The notes beneath the pieces are model-generated. The model was not told where the DNA came from and searched no databases. It was given only the letters and a program-made list of their open reading frames with translations. DNA of 64,000 bases. It comes from a bacterium (GTDB taxonomy: Bacteria; Myxococcota_A; Bradymonadia; UBA7976; UBA1532). Location: NCBI GenBank assembly GCA_030427205.1, contig JAUHXC010000024.1, forward strand, positions 1 through 64,000. Reading direction: 5' to 3'. Below are positions 1 through 9,134 of this stretch, piece by piece. Positions within the stretch are counted from its first letter, which is position 1, and each line of letters starts with the position of its first letter. Made by a program: the position numbers and the translations under genes.

Positions 1-55
1 CGCTGTTCGAGGCCGACGGGTTCAAGCTGAGAGCGAAACCCGAGCGGGCGCGGGC

Positions 56-379
56 TCACACAGCCAAGCCAGTCCAGGACGCTGCGTGATGTGGGTCATG
101 ACTCGGAAATCGGGATCTGCACCCAAGCAGTTTCTCCAAAGTGCGGTATCGGGTCGTGCCCAGAGCCAAGCCCAGGTTGGCTTCCGGAGTCTGAGAGGTA
201 TCGACATCGACACGAGTCAGGATGCCGTACTTGAACCGCCGAAGCCATTCCGCGACCCGAAGGCAGACGTCCTGCGCAGTGACGGTCGACGGCAGCGCGA
301 CGACGACGTGCTGGTTGGCCTCGATTGCACGACCGATCTCTTCGACAAAGCGCTGGGGTCCAGGAAGATGCCAGATCAT
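56..379 (-). CDS. Small hypothetical protein coupled to the giant ATPase
   Basis: This 107-residue protein starts with ATG at 379, inside an ATGA overlap with the stop codon of the upstream giant ATPase gene, so the two are almost certainly translated together. I do not recognise a family. The first 50 residues look folded: they begin MIWHLPGP, then a helix and a hydrophobic strand (HVVVALP). The last 20 or so residues (CRSRFPSHDPHH onward) are low in hydrophobic pattern and look like read-through of a truncated gene. It may therefore be the N-terminal stub of a once longer second component. The coupling suggests a partner in the same system as the ATPase. Function is unknown. Confidence 0.6.
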   Translation of the reverse strand: MIWHLPGPQRFVEEIGRAIEANQHVVVALPSTVTAQDVCLRVAEWLRRFKYGILTRVDVDTSQTPEANLGLALGTTRYRTLEKLLGCRSRFPSHDPHHAASWTGLAV

Positions 380-3300
380 TGCCTGTCGGTGCTGATGCCC
401 AAGAGTCGCTCGGCCACCAGCTCTTCGATCGTACCGTCGACGATGCTCAGGTCCAGCGCGCAGAGTGCGAAGGCCCGAACCTCGGTCGACTCGATATCTT
501 CGGCCATGAGGTCGAGCATCTCCACGGACATCGGATCAGACGCCTCACTCAGCTCACTCAATAGGAGGAGCAGTTCACGGCCATGGTGGATGGCATCGAT
601 ACCGGCCAGACGAGCCAATGGTGGATCTGGCCAGTTGTCGACAACCGGCTCCTTCTCGGCGAACTGTGCCAGAGACTCGACGATGCATGGCCAGCCGCCC
701 GTCCGCTCCATCAACTCGTCGATACGAACCGGTGGATTGATGCCGGCGTCGTTGTAGTAGCGCTCCAGCCCTGGCGCGCGCCAGCGGCGAAGACGATAGG
801 TCGAAACGACGGCCCGCTGCTCCAATGCCTCGAGCCGTCCGGCCGAATGGAGCGCAAACAGTTCGCTCGGACCGATGCATACGACCACACGCACAAAGCG
901 CTCGGTCGTGCGTAGCTTTTCGATCCAATCCACAATGCGCTCCAAGCCGTCTTCGCTCTCGGAGGAGAGTGCGGCCGAAGCCTCGATGAACAGCGAAAGG
1001 CCCGTGACGCCCGCCTGACGGCGATAGTGATCCTTCACCTGTTCGAGCAGGGTATCGGCGTCGGACCCATGCAATCGGATCACCGGGCGGGCGAGCGCCT
1101 CATCCGTCGCACGCTGCCCGTACAGATACTGCAACGCGTTCCGGACACCCGCCAACCGCGTCGCCTCGCTGCCAATGACGAGGTCTACACCATGGGCCCG
1201 CTCCAGGAGGCGATTCTCCTGAGCCAGCGTCAGCGGCGACGTCTCAACCCCCCGGCTCGTGCCATGCAGGACCCGATGGATCACGTGACGGTCGGGCTCG
1301 CGTCGAGGCTCGATACGCTGAAAACGGTCCAACTCTCCGGCGATATCCTCCGGGCCGCCGAGCAGACGCAAGATATTCGGGCTTCTCAGACGGTACCGGT
1401 GTCCGTGCTTGACGAGCACCCCGAGCCCGACCATCTCGTCGAGCAGGCCTTCGAGTTCGTCTTGATCGGTCTGAGCAAAACCCGACGGCCACCAATGGCT
1501 GACATCAGCCAGAGCGGCGGCCGCCGAGAAACCATCCCGCTGCTCGCCCGTGAACGCGTTGTTGAGTTCCTGAAACGCAAACGCATACCCGATGGCCCGA
1601 TAGCGCTCGTCCAGGTTCAGGGTCCAGTCGAAGCGCAGTCGCATCTTTCGGCCGAGATCTACACTGCGATAGACAGCGGTGATGTCGCGCTCGCGGATCA
1701 GGATTGGCGGTGTCCCTGCGACAGGGCGACGTCCGCGAGTCAGCTCGTTGACCAAGCTGAAGCAGAACAGCTGCAGCAAGCTGGGGTGGCAGTTGGTGTG
1801 CGCCAGGATCCGCTGAGACAGAGTCGGCGCCTCGAAGCGATAGCCGAGCACGCTCAGCGGCCGCTCGACCAATTCCAGCGCGGCGCGCGGCTCGAGCGGG
1901 CCGACACATAGTGGTTCCCCGAAGTGAGCGAGGGGCTGATTGGGAATACGCTGAAAGCGCTGCACATTGTGCAACCCTGCGAAGACGACCTTGAACCGTC
2001 GATCGGTCGCGGTCATCAGATCACGTAGCAAGGCTACGCCCTCGAAGTTGTTGCGCATGTCGGCATCGAGCAGGTCATCGCACTCGTCGAGCAACAACAG
2101 AATCCGACGTCGTGGGTTCTCTTCGAGTTGCTCGCGGATGGCGTCCTTGATGCTGTGGGGGTTGGTCGTGCGCTTGTTGAGCAGCTTTCCCCGCACGAGC
2201 AGGCGCCGCACGACTTCCCAGACTTGGGCATCGTTCTTGGTGCCTTCGTAGAACACGAACTGCTCGGCCTCGGGGCGGTCATACAGACGAATGACCTGAC
2301 GGAGCAGGGCCGACTTACCAAGCTGTCGGCCACCGTAGACGATGCATGTACCCGAACGATCCCAGAGGCGCTCGATGTCCTGCTGTCGACCCACGAAGAT
2401 CTCGGGGGGCACACCGCCGGCGACCGTCGGCGTATACGGATTCTCATATCCCCCTGCGAGCCCCACGGCGAAGAGTGCCTCCCGCCGCGCCTCCGCGTCG
2501 TGCCCGCAAAGCCATGTGAAGAGGCAGGCGTCGATGACCAGCGGGCAGAACCGCTTTCGCCGCACCGCGTGAATCAGCTCCCGCCGTTCGAGCACCTCGA
2601 GGGCCCGCATCACGATCAAGGCGATCGCCCGCTCACGGTCGAGGGTGCGCGCCTCGGCGATGCGTTGAGCGATCTGCTCGGCGCTGGCCTGGCCCCAGAC
2701 GATGAGGACATCGTGCAGCCCACCGGCACGAGAACCGAAGCGAGGCAAGGGCGAGACCAGGCGAGCCTCGACTTCCAGATGCAGCCATGCCGGCGAGCCC
2801 GGCTGGCGCTCGGTGACCTTCGGCTCGCCGGAGTCGGCCTCGTGATACCCGAGCCAGCGCAAGACGACGCCCAGATCGCCGAACAAGCGGTCCCGGGGGC
2901 GCTTGATCCGCCGTACATCTGCCAAGCGCAGCCAGGACGCGAGCGCGCTCTTCGCCTGCTCTCGCAGGGCCGGTGACACACTCTCGAAGGGGCCTGACTC
3001 ACTTTCGACGTGTGCGCCGAGGAGGCGCTGCTGAGCCTGCCTCGGGTCGAGGGCGAGAGCGTGAATCGCAGGAAACGCCGAGATGAAGGCCTCGAGGTGC
3101 GACTGGCTCGGACGATAGGATAACGGCTGGAGCGACCGACCCTTTCTGCACCGGGCAATCAAGTCGATGGCGACGCTCAGGTCGTCTTCGGCGAAGGCCT
3201 GATCGAGCAGCACCTGGGCGTCGGGCGGCATCTCACGGCCTTCCGCCTCGAGCAGCTCGAGCAGCCGGATCCGCTGTGCTTCTGTCTGGTGGCGATGCTC

Positions 3301-6300
3301 CGCGACGCTCTCTTCGATGCGTCGACGCACGGCGCTCAGTTCGTCGAGCAACTCTCTGGGACCTTCATCGCGCCCTTCGAGCTTCCGCAGGAGGAACTCG
3401 ACCTCGGCATTGAAGTCCTCGCGTTGGGTGAGGCTCAAGCCGCCCTTGAGGTGGTAGCCTTCGATCTCGTCGAGGCATGTCACCAACGTCTCATGGGCAT
3501 GTTCGAGCCACCATCGCTGCTTGCTCTGGATCGCATCAGACAAATCGCCGCGGGGCTCGCCGCCCTGTTCGACCAGACGCAGAAGCGCGCGGGCCGCCTG
3601 AATGTGCCCGTTGTCGAGGTGCGCGTGCAGGGCTTCGACCGGGGCAAGCGGACGGGCGATGAAACGCAGGAGCGCGGCCGTGCGCTGCTCACCCGGCCCG
3701 AGGGCCTCGAAGGACGCTTCGCTGCCGATCCCGGGGACCCAATGCAGCCACGCGCGCCGGGCATGGCGCGGGTCGTCGACGCTCTGCCTCATCGAGCCGG
3801 ACGCAAAGCTCTCGGCGACCTCGAGCATGACGATTCGCGACCAGTGAGCGCCGGCTCGCAGAGCAAGGGGATGGCTGTCGGCCGTCAGCTCGACCAGCCG
3901 TTCTGCAAGCTCCGCAGCGGGGTCCTCCAATCGTGCAAGCGTCTCCTGGCCGATCTCGTCGCCCCCGGTCGCGGAGATGGGCCCCGACTCGTGGAGTTCA
4001 ATCCATTCCTCAACGAGTTCCAAGGCGCTGTCGACCAACCGCTTGAGGGCATCGCGCGCGCCATACTTGATCGGCTGACGCCGTGCACGGCGGTTGATCG
4101 CGCGATCCGCCTGATCGAGTCGGCGCGTGAACGACGTATCGCCCGCCCAGTCGCGCACCCGATCCCGTAGCGCCTCGGCGTCGAAGTCACCGGATTGCGT
4201 CTCGCTGACCAGTCGGCGCAGGTCGCCGCCTCCGCCGGTCGGCCGGACCCACGTATTCCATACCCGGGTCGCAGCATCGTATTTGACCTTCCGATTGGGG
4301 CTCTCCTCGAGCCAGCACTCGGTCTCCTTCTCCAGGCGCGCCTTGCGTTCCTCCCACTCGACCCGCGAGCGCAGGCCAGCGAACAGGGCGGGGCTCATGG
4401 TCTGCCGACGCTTCGAGAAGTCCGTCAGCGCCTCGACGAAGCGATGCATTGCCGGGAGAAAGTTCAGGCTGTGCGGCAGCTGCTCGAGCAGAAACGTCGG
4501 CTCAGTCGTCGCCGACGCCATGAGCGCCGGACGAATCAGGGCTGCGCTCAGGACGAGCGCCGACGCCCGGTCCAGCTCGCCCTGGTTGGGCAGAGCTTCG
4601 CTGAACAACTCGAGCAAACGGGCCTCGGCTGCGCGGAAGCCGGGTTGAAGGTTCACCCCCAGATGAAGCGCGTCGACGAGTTGGAAGGATAGAGATTCAG
4701 GGGCCTGGGATGCGCGGGCGAGCCAATATGCCTCGTCGAGGCGCTCTTCCAACAACAACCGATGGATCAACAGCTGCAAGTCCTGCAGACGCCGCGCCGT
4801 CGGTGCTGCCAGCAGGGCCTCGGCGAGCTGGGCGCTGGACAGATGGCCCGAAATCACGAACAGCTGCGCGGACCCCCCATCCCCGTCGGACCCCTCGGGC
4901 CCATCAACCGAACCGGCGGCATGTCCCGCATCCGCCGAGGTCTCGCTGGTACTGCCCGGTGAGTCGCACAGCTGTCCGTCGACGTCCGCCGATACCTCTC
5001 GATGCGGCACGACGACCGGGTCGATTCCCTCCACCGGCGGATCCGGCTCGACGTGAGGGGAGACGGAAGGCTCAGGCGTCGGCTGAGACACAGCGTCAGC
5101 AACCGGGACCGTCGACACAGCGGCAGCGTCCACCGCCGGGTCGGTCGAACCGAGCGCGCCTTCAGGCTCTTCGTCTGGCTCGAGTGCCTCGATCGATACG
5201 GCGTTCGCCACGCCGTCGGCATCGGGCGTAGGCTCGGTTTCGGGTACGGCGGAGATCGGGCCTCGGTTGGGCGGCGCCACGACCTCGGGCTGGCCCGCAT
5301 CGATCTCGGGCTGGCCCGCATCGACCTCGGGCTGGTCCGCATCGACCTCGGGCGGGTCCGCATCGACCTCGGGCTGGTCCGCATCGACCTCGGGCTGCTC
5401 CGCATCGACCTCGGGCTGCTCCGCATCGACTTCGGGCAGGTCCGCATCGACCTGGGCCTCCCCCTCCTCGTCGAACAAGGGCCCGCTTCCATCGGGGGAA
5501 GCGCCTTCGGCTGCGGGCTTTTCGGGTATCGTGCCGACCTCGTCGCCCCGCGACCCGTCTCCCTCCCCTGCCGGGCTTGCCTCGCTGCCGTGCACCGCGT
5601 CGACATCCTCGACCGGGAGGGTCAGCGCGGGCCCCGTGGATCGCGACGCCTCGCCATCGGCACCGACCCCAGCGTGCGCGGCGGTCGGCTCACCCTCGGG
5701 CGGGCGCTCACCCTCCGACGGCTCGACGGCCGACTCAGCGACGCCAGCGGACTCGGCAGGACCGTCCACCGCGGCAGGCAGGCCGTTCCGCCGCAGGTCA
5801 TCGACGAGGTTGTAGGTCAACTGAGAGCCAAGAATCGGCGCGACATCATCGAACGTCCTGCGGCCCGTCTGCAGGTCGACGAGCGCGGACAGCAACGCCC
5901 CTGCGCCCCCTGCCTCGACGCTGTCCGACGCCTCGAACCGCGTCAACTCGGCCCGCAACCGTTCACCGTCGAGTTCGCCTGCTCGCGCGGCGAGCCGCTC
6001 GACAAGGCGCCGCACGCGTTGCAAACCCTGCGTCCGGTCGAAGGCTGCGACCAGTGGCTCTCGCATGTCGACCAGCGCGCGGCGAAGCGCGTCATGGCTG
6101 GAGACATCGACCACCGCAGCGAGCTGCTCCCGGGCAGACGACAGGGGAAAGGGGACATCGAGGTGACCGGCCAGCCGCGACAGCTCGGTCAAGTCGGGCT
6201 CCCAGGCGTCGACCAGACCACTCAGCCAGTCCGCGGTACGGAGCCCGGCCGTCAGCGCCTCGAGAGCGCTGCGCTCGCCATCGGCCGAATGAATCAGGGT

Positions 6301-6819
6301 GTCGCCCGGGGCGCCGGCCACCGCCGACTCAACGCGTCGCAGAAAGAACTCCAGCCGCCGCTCCATTTCGAGTGACCGCAGAACCTGACAGACTCCCCTC
6401 TGTTCGCCATCACCCAGCGCGGGGACTCGATCGGAGATGAGATCGTCGATGCGGGACGCCATCAGGCTCGGCAGCCGTGAGACACCGACGCCGAAGGCGA
6501 CGCGAGCGAGCAACCCGTGCTTCCACGTCAGGGTGTTGTCGGGCTCCAGCAGGAATTGTTGGAGGAAGTGCATGCGAGGGGCGACCCACTGGAGGAGGAC
6601 ATCGGTCGCCGGGCCATCCTTGGCCATGCGTGGGAGAAGCTGCCATGCCTTCTGTCGCAGGAGGCGCTCGCGGTTGGAGGCATTGGCGCGCACTGGCCGA
6701 CGTGCCCTCTTGAGCAACCGCTCGATCTGATCGAGGTCGAGATTCTGCAGCAGATGCTTGAAACGCTGCCCGGCCCTCAGCGCTGCGAGCAACTCGGTCC
6801 CGATGGGTGCGTCTGTCAC
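376..6819 (-). CDS. Giant STAND-type P-loop ATPase, probable defence or conflict protein
   Basis: This protein of 2147 residues starts at GTG 6819, preceded by a strong GGGAGGG site 7 bases away; another GTG lies 7 codons upstream at 6840 with a poorer site. The N-terminal ~440 residues are helical. Residues ~458-513 are an acidic repeat (PEVDADQ) encoded by 21 bp tandem units inside a longer disordered Pro/Glu/Asp region. A helical middle follows, then an AAA/STAND ATPase module: the entry motif FVGR near 1480, Walker A GGRQLGKS (Lys1502), Walker B LLLLDECD (Asp1578), a winged-helix-like segment, and a second degenerate ATPase-like fold at the C-terminus. STAND proteins act as sensors that oligomerise on a trigger; that role here is inference. 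It is coupled to the small downstream gene and sits in a defence region. No nuclease or other effector motif was seen. Confidence 0.8.
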   Translation of the reverse strand: MTDAPIGTELLAALRAGQRFKHLLQNLDLDQIERLLKRARRPVRANASNRERLLRQKAWQLLPRMAKDGPATDVLLQWVAPRMHFLQQFLLEPDNTLTWKHGLLARVAFGVGVSRLPSLMASRIDDLISDRVPALGDGEQRGVCQVLRSLEMERRLEFFLRRVESAVAGAPGDTLIHSADGERSALEALTAGLRTADWLSGLVDAWEPDLTELSRLAGHLDVPFPLSSAREQLAAVVDVSSHDALRRALVDMREPLVAAFDRTQGLQRVRRLVERLAARAGELDGERLRAELTRFEASDSVEAGGAGALLSALVDLQTGRRTFDDVAPILGSQLTYNLVDDLRRNGLPAAVDGPAESAGVAESAVEPSEGERPPEGEPTAAHAGVGADGEASRSTGPALTLPVEDVDAVHGSEASPAGEGDGSRGDEVGTIPEKPAAEGASPDGSGPLFDEEGEAQVDADLPEVDAEQPEVDAEQPEVDADQPEVDADPPEVDADQPEVDAGQPEIDAGQPEVVAPPNRGPISAVPETEPTPDADGVANAVSIEALEPDEEPEGALGSTDPAVDAAAVSTVPVADAVSQPTPEPSVSPHVEPDPPVEGIDPVVVPHREVSADVDGQLCDSPGSTSETSADAGHAAGSVDGPEGSDGDGGSAQLFVISGHLSSAQLAEALLAAPTARRLQDLQLLIHRLLLEERLDEAYWLARASQAPESLSFQLVDALHLGVNLQPGFRAAEARLLELFSEALPNQGELDRASALVLSAALIRPALMASATTEPTFLLEQLPHSLNFLPAMHRFVEALTDFSKRRQTMSPALFAGLRSRVEWEERKARLEKETECWLEESPNRKVKYDAATRVWNTWVRPTGGGGDLRRLVSETQSGDFDAEALRDRVRDWAGDTSFTRRLDQADRAINRRARRQPIKYGARDALKRLVDSALELVEEWIELHESGPISATGGDEIGQETLARLEDPAAELAERLVELTADSHPLALRAGAHWSRIVMLEVAESFASGSMRQSVDDPRHARRAWLHWVPGIGSEASFEALGPGEQRTAALLRFIARPLAPVEALHAHLDNGHIQAARALLRLVEQGGEPRGDLSDAIQSKQRWWLEHAHETLVTCLDEIEGYHLKGGLSLTQREDFNAEVEFLLRKLEGRDEGPRELLDELSAVRRRIEESVAEHRHQTEAQRIRLLELLEAEGREMPPDAQVLLDQAFAEDDLSVAIDLIARCRKGRSLQPLSYRPSQSHLEAFISAFPAIHALALDPRQAQQRLLGAHVESESGPFESVSPALREQAKSALASWLRLADVRRIKRPRDRLFGDLGVVLRWLGYHEADSGEPKVTERQPGSPAWLHLEVEARLVSPLPRFGSRAGGLHDVLIVWGQASAEQIAQRIAEARTLDRERAIALIVMRALEVLERRELIHAVRRKRFCPLVIDACLFTWLCGHDAEARREALFAVGLAGGYENPYTPTVAGGVPPEIFVGRQQDIERLWDRSGTCIVYGGRQLGKSALLRQVIRLYDRPEAEQFVFYEGTKNDAQVWEVVRRLLVRGKLLNKRTTNPHSIKDAIREQLEENPRRRILLLLDECDDLLDADMRNNFEGVALLRDLMTATDRRFKVVFAGLHNVQRFQRIPNQPLAHFGEPLCVGPLEPRAALELVERPLSVLGYRFEAPTLSQRILAHTNCHPSLLQLFCFSLVNELTRGRRPVAGTPPILIRERDITAVYRSVDLGRKMRLRFDWTLNLDERYRAIGYAFAFQELNNAFTGEQRDGFSAAAALADVSHWWPSGFAQTDQDELEGLLDEMVGLGVLVKHGHRYRLRSPNILRLLGGPEDIAGELDRFQRIEPRREPDRHVIHRVLHGTSRGVETSPLTLAQENRLLERAHGVDLVIGSEATRLAGVRNALQYLYGQRATDEALARPVIRLHGSDADTLLEQVKDHYRRQAGVTGLSLFIEASAALSSESEDGLERIVDWIEKLRTTERFVRVVVCIGPSELFALHSAGRLEALEQRAVVSTYRLRRWRAPGLERYYNDAGINPPVRIDELMERTGGWPCIVESLAQFAEKEPVVDNWPDPPLARLAGIDAIHHGRELLLLLSELSEASDPMSVEMLDLMAEDIESTEVRAFALCALDLSIVDGTIEELVAERLLGISTDRQ
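5281..5448 (-). repeat. Eight in-frame 21 bp tandem repeats in the ATPase gene
   Basis: Eight consecutive 21-base units (plus-strand consensus gacctcgggctggtccgcatc), with a partial ninth, encode repeats of PEVDADQ. The unit is a multiple of three, so copy-number changes would keep the frame. Units differ at one to three bases, mostly substitutions that swap the residue before Pro. The array sits in a disordered acidic linker between two helical regions. Confidence 0.95.
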
Positions 6820-6838
6820 TGCTCGCCCTCCCGTGGTC

Positions 6839-6858
6839 ACCCGTCAAACCCGACGGGT
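6839..6858. promoter_or_regulatory. Perfect 7 bp inverted repeat upstream of the ATPase gene
   Basis: ACCCGTC and GACGGGT face each other across six bases. The repeat lies about 20 bases upstream of the preferred GTG start of the giant ATPase gene, in the 178 bp region it shares with the divergent hsd remnant. It could be an operator or a transcript hairpin. No cognate regulator is encoded beside it. Confidence 0.4.
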
Positions 6859-6997
6859 GAGTCCATGGCCGTCCTCGACGCGGCCCCGACCTGTATACGG
6901 CATGGTCGTTTCGTGCACAACGGTCCTCGGCACCTCCGTGACGCCCTGTGGCCGATATGGCAGACTCCGCCCCCTCGACAGATCACGGAGCACCCGC

Positions 6998-7792
6998 ATG
7001 GCCGCGACCACCCACGACATCGTGCAGAAGCTATGGAGCCTGTGCCACGTGCTGCGCGACGACGGGATCACCTATCACCAGTACGTCGCCGAGCTGACCT
7101 TTCTGCTGTTTCTCAAGATGGCGGAAGAGACCGACGCCGAGGGCCAGATCCCCGAGGGCTGGCGCTGGGCCGATCTGAAGGCCAAGGACGGCAAGGCGCA
7201 GCTCGACTACTACCGGCTGCTGCTCATCCACCTCGGCAGCGAGGCCGGCGGGCGGGTCGAGGCGATCTACGCCAACGCCAATACCGCGCTGCGCCAGCCG
7301 CGCAACCTGGCCGAGTTGGTGGACAGCATCGACGCGCTCGACTGGTTCTCGGCCCGGGAAGAGGGCGACCTGTACGAGGGGCTACTCGAGAAGAACGCCA
7401 ACGAGAAGAAGAGCGGCGCGGGGCAGTATTTCACGCCGCGGCCGCTGATCGACGCCATGGTCGAGCCCATCCCTGTCGCACCGGAAGAAGAGCAAGCCCT
7501 GGTCTGGGACAGGCTGACTGCCACCTTGGAGAGACTGGAAGTATTGGGCCGCGAGCGAGACGAACTCGACTTCCATCTGGCCCGCCTCGACCAGCCAAGC
7601 CTGGCCAAGGCCTTCCGCGGCGAGTTCGTGCCCCAAGACACCAACGACGAGCCCGCATCCATCCTCCTCGAGCGCATCCACGCCGAGCGCGAAGCGGCCG
7701 CGCCCAAGAAGAAACGCCGCGCCCGCCAACCCCGCACGCCCAAGCCCCCGCCCGAGCCGCAACCCGACCTGCCCGGACTGAGCGATGGGTGA
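6998..7792 (+). pseudogene. Type I restriction remnant: HsdM N-terminus fused to HsdS C-terminus
   Basis: This 264-residue open frame starts at ATG 6998 with ACGGAG upstream. Residues 1 to ~157 match the N-terminal helical domain of type I methyltransferase subunits, ending in the GAGQYFTPRPLI segment that normally precedes the SAM-binding motif. The SAM-binding motif and NPPF catalytic motif are absent. From PVAPEEEQ onward (about residue 160) it matches the conserved C-terminus of the specificity subunit HsdS: a coiled coil, AKAFRGEFVPQD and DEPASILLERI. An in-frame deletion has apparently joined hsdM to hsdS near base 7470. It cannot methylate DNA alone, and no hsdR is nearby. Both end modules are intact, so a residual binding role cannot be excluded, but decay is likelier. 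Confidence 0.85.
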
Positions 7793-9131
7793 CTGCGACT
7801 CCAGCCGCTCGGCATGCCACCGAAGCGTACGCATCAGCCTGACTCTGCTGCTGCTCACGGCCGCCTCGGGATGTGTCGACCTCTTCGCCGTGCCGCCCGA
7901 TCTGGGCCCAGCGCTGACCGACCAGGGCGCGGACACGGCAGATAGCGTTCCGGGAGATGCGCACCCTGCGGAAGACGCCCGCCCTCGTCTCGACCCAACG
8001 GCTGACGCGCAGTCAGCGGACGCCTGCTCGCCGATGCTCGAAGCCTGCGACGGCGCGGACAATGACTGCGACGGCCTCGTCGACGAAGCCGTCACCGACT
8101 GCGACCCGGGCTGCGACCATATCGACGACGACGGCGACGGCCAGAGCGACGAGGGCTGCGATGCGGTGGTGTGTGGCCCGGCCGAAGGGGGCGCGCAGGT
8201 GCCGCCCTGTAACGGTTGCCCGGCGTCGACGGTCATCCCCGCCGGCTGGGCCTGTATCCCGGCTGGCGAGTTCACGATGGGTTCGCCACCCGGCGAGCCG
8301 GGGCGAGAAGACTGGGAAGGCCCCCAGATGCAGGTACGGCTGACCCGGCCTTTCCTCATGCAGCGCACCGAGGTCACCCAGGCGGGCTGGACGCGGTTCG
8401 GCACTTTGCCTGCCCCCGCCTACTTCAACCCCGGCGACGGTCGAGCCTGCGACGCCGATGAGCCGGGCCAGTGCCCGGTCGAGCGTATCAGCTGGTTCGA
8501 CGCCGCTTGGTACGCCAACGAGCGGTCCCGCGCGGAGGGGTTGCCGCCCTGCTACGACGTGGGCCTGCTCGCCGCGTGTGCCGGACGACCCGGCACCGGC
8601 TGTGACGCGGACGCCGAGTGCGCCGCCGATCGAGGGAACGAGCGCGGCATGGTCTGCGCTGGGGAGTGCCCGGACACCTTCACCTGCGACGAAGACGCCT
8701 TCGACCCCATCGACGTGAGCTGTCGCGGCTACCGGCTGCCCACGGAGGCCGAGTGGGAGTACGCCGCGCGCGCGGGGAGCACCACCGCCTTCGCGTTCGG
8801 CGATGACGAGCCCGATCTACCGGACATGGGCTGGTGTAATGGCTGGCACCGGACCGATCGGGTACAGGCCGACCGCCTGCCGAACCCGTGGGGCCTGTAC
8901 GACATGCACGGCAACGTCTGGGAGTGGGTGCATGATGACCACGTCCTCTATGAAGAGAGCCTCGTCGTGGACCGGGTCGCGCGGGGGATCGGGGGCTCCC
9001 ACGTGATGCGCGGCGGATCCTTCCTGAAGTTCCCCGGCGACTGCCGCTCGGCGAAGCGCTTCGTCACCCAGGCGAGCGCGCGCTACTGGGACTCGGGCCT
9101 CCGCCTCGTCCGCACGATCGACGCGCGGTAG
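7785..9131 (+). CDS. Lipoprotein with MopE-like region and FGE-sulfatase domain
   Basis: This 448-residue protein starts at ATG 7785, overlapping the end of the hsd remnant by eight bases. A signal segment ends in lipobox AASGC (Cys30). An Asp/Ala-rich linker follows, then a Cys/Asp-rich region (residues ~85-130, CDGADNDCDG, DDDGDG) like the calcium or metal sites of MopE-type myxobacterial proteins. From ~158 to the end it matches the formylglycine-generating-enzyme/SUMF1 fold: IPAGEFTMGS, RTEVTQ, RLPTEAEWEYAAR, GNVWEWVHD and RGGSF. Most lipoproteins of this kind in this lineage are surface or periplasmic proteins of unknown substrate, not true sulfatase activators. An extra Cys-rich insert lies near residues 265-305. 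Function is inferred from family only. Confidence 0.85.
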   Translation: MGDCDSSRSACHRSVRISLTLLLLTAASGCVDLFAVPPDLGPALTDQGADTADSVPGDAHPAEDARPRLDPTADAQSADACSPMLEACDGADNDCDGLVDEAVTDCDPGCDHIDDDGDGQSDEGCDAVVCGPAEGGAQVPPCNGCPASTVIPAGWACIPAGEFTMGSPPGEPGREDWEGPQMQVRLTRPFLMQRTEVTQAGWTRFGTLPAPAYFNPGDGRACDADEPGQCPVERISWFDAAWYANERSRAEGLPPCYDVGLLAACAGRPGTGCDADAECAADRGNERGMVCAGECPDTFTCDEDAFDPIDVSCRGYRLPTEAEWEYAARAGSTTAFAFGDDEPDLPDMGWCNGWHRTDRVQADRLPNPWGLYDMHGNVWEWVHDDHVLYEESLVVDRVARGIGGSHVMRGGSFLKFPGDCRSAKRFVTQASARYWDSGLRLVRTIDAR

Positions 9132-9134
9132 CCG

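Noticed and set aside
5281-5448. Regular repeats that might suggest a CRISPR array
   Set aside because: Units are contiguous with no unique spacers and translate in frame as a heptapeptide repeat.
5002-6375. 457-codon open frame on the plus strand opposite the giant ATPase
   Set aside because: It is an antisense shadow: Arg/Leu-rich, mirrors the acidic repeats, and has no ribosome site or family pattern.
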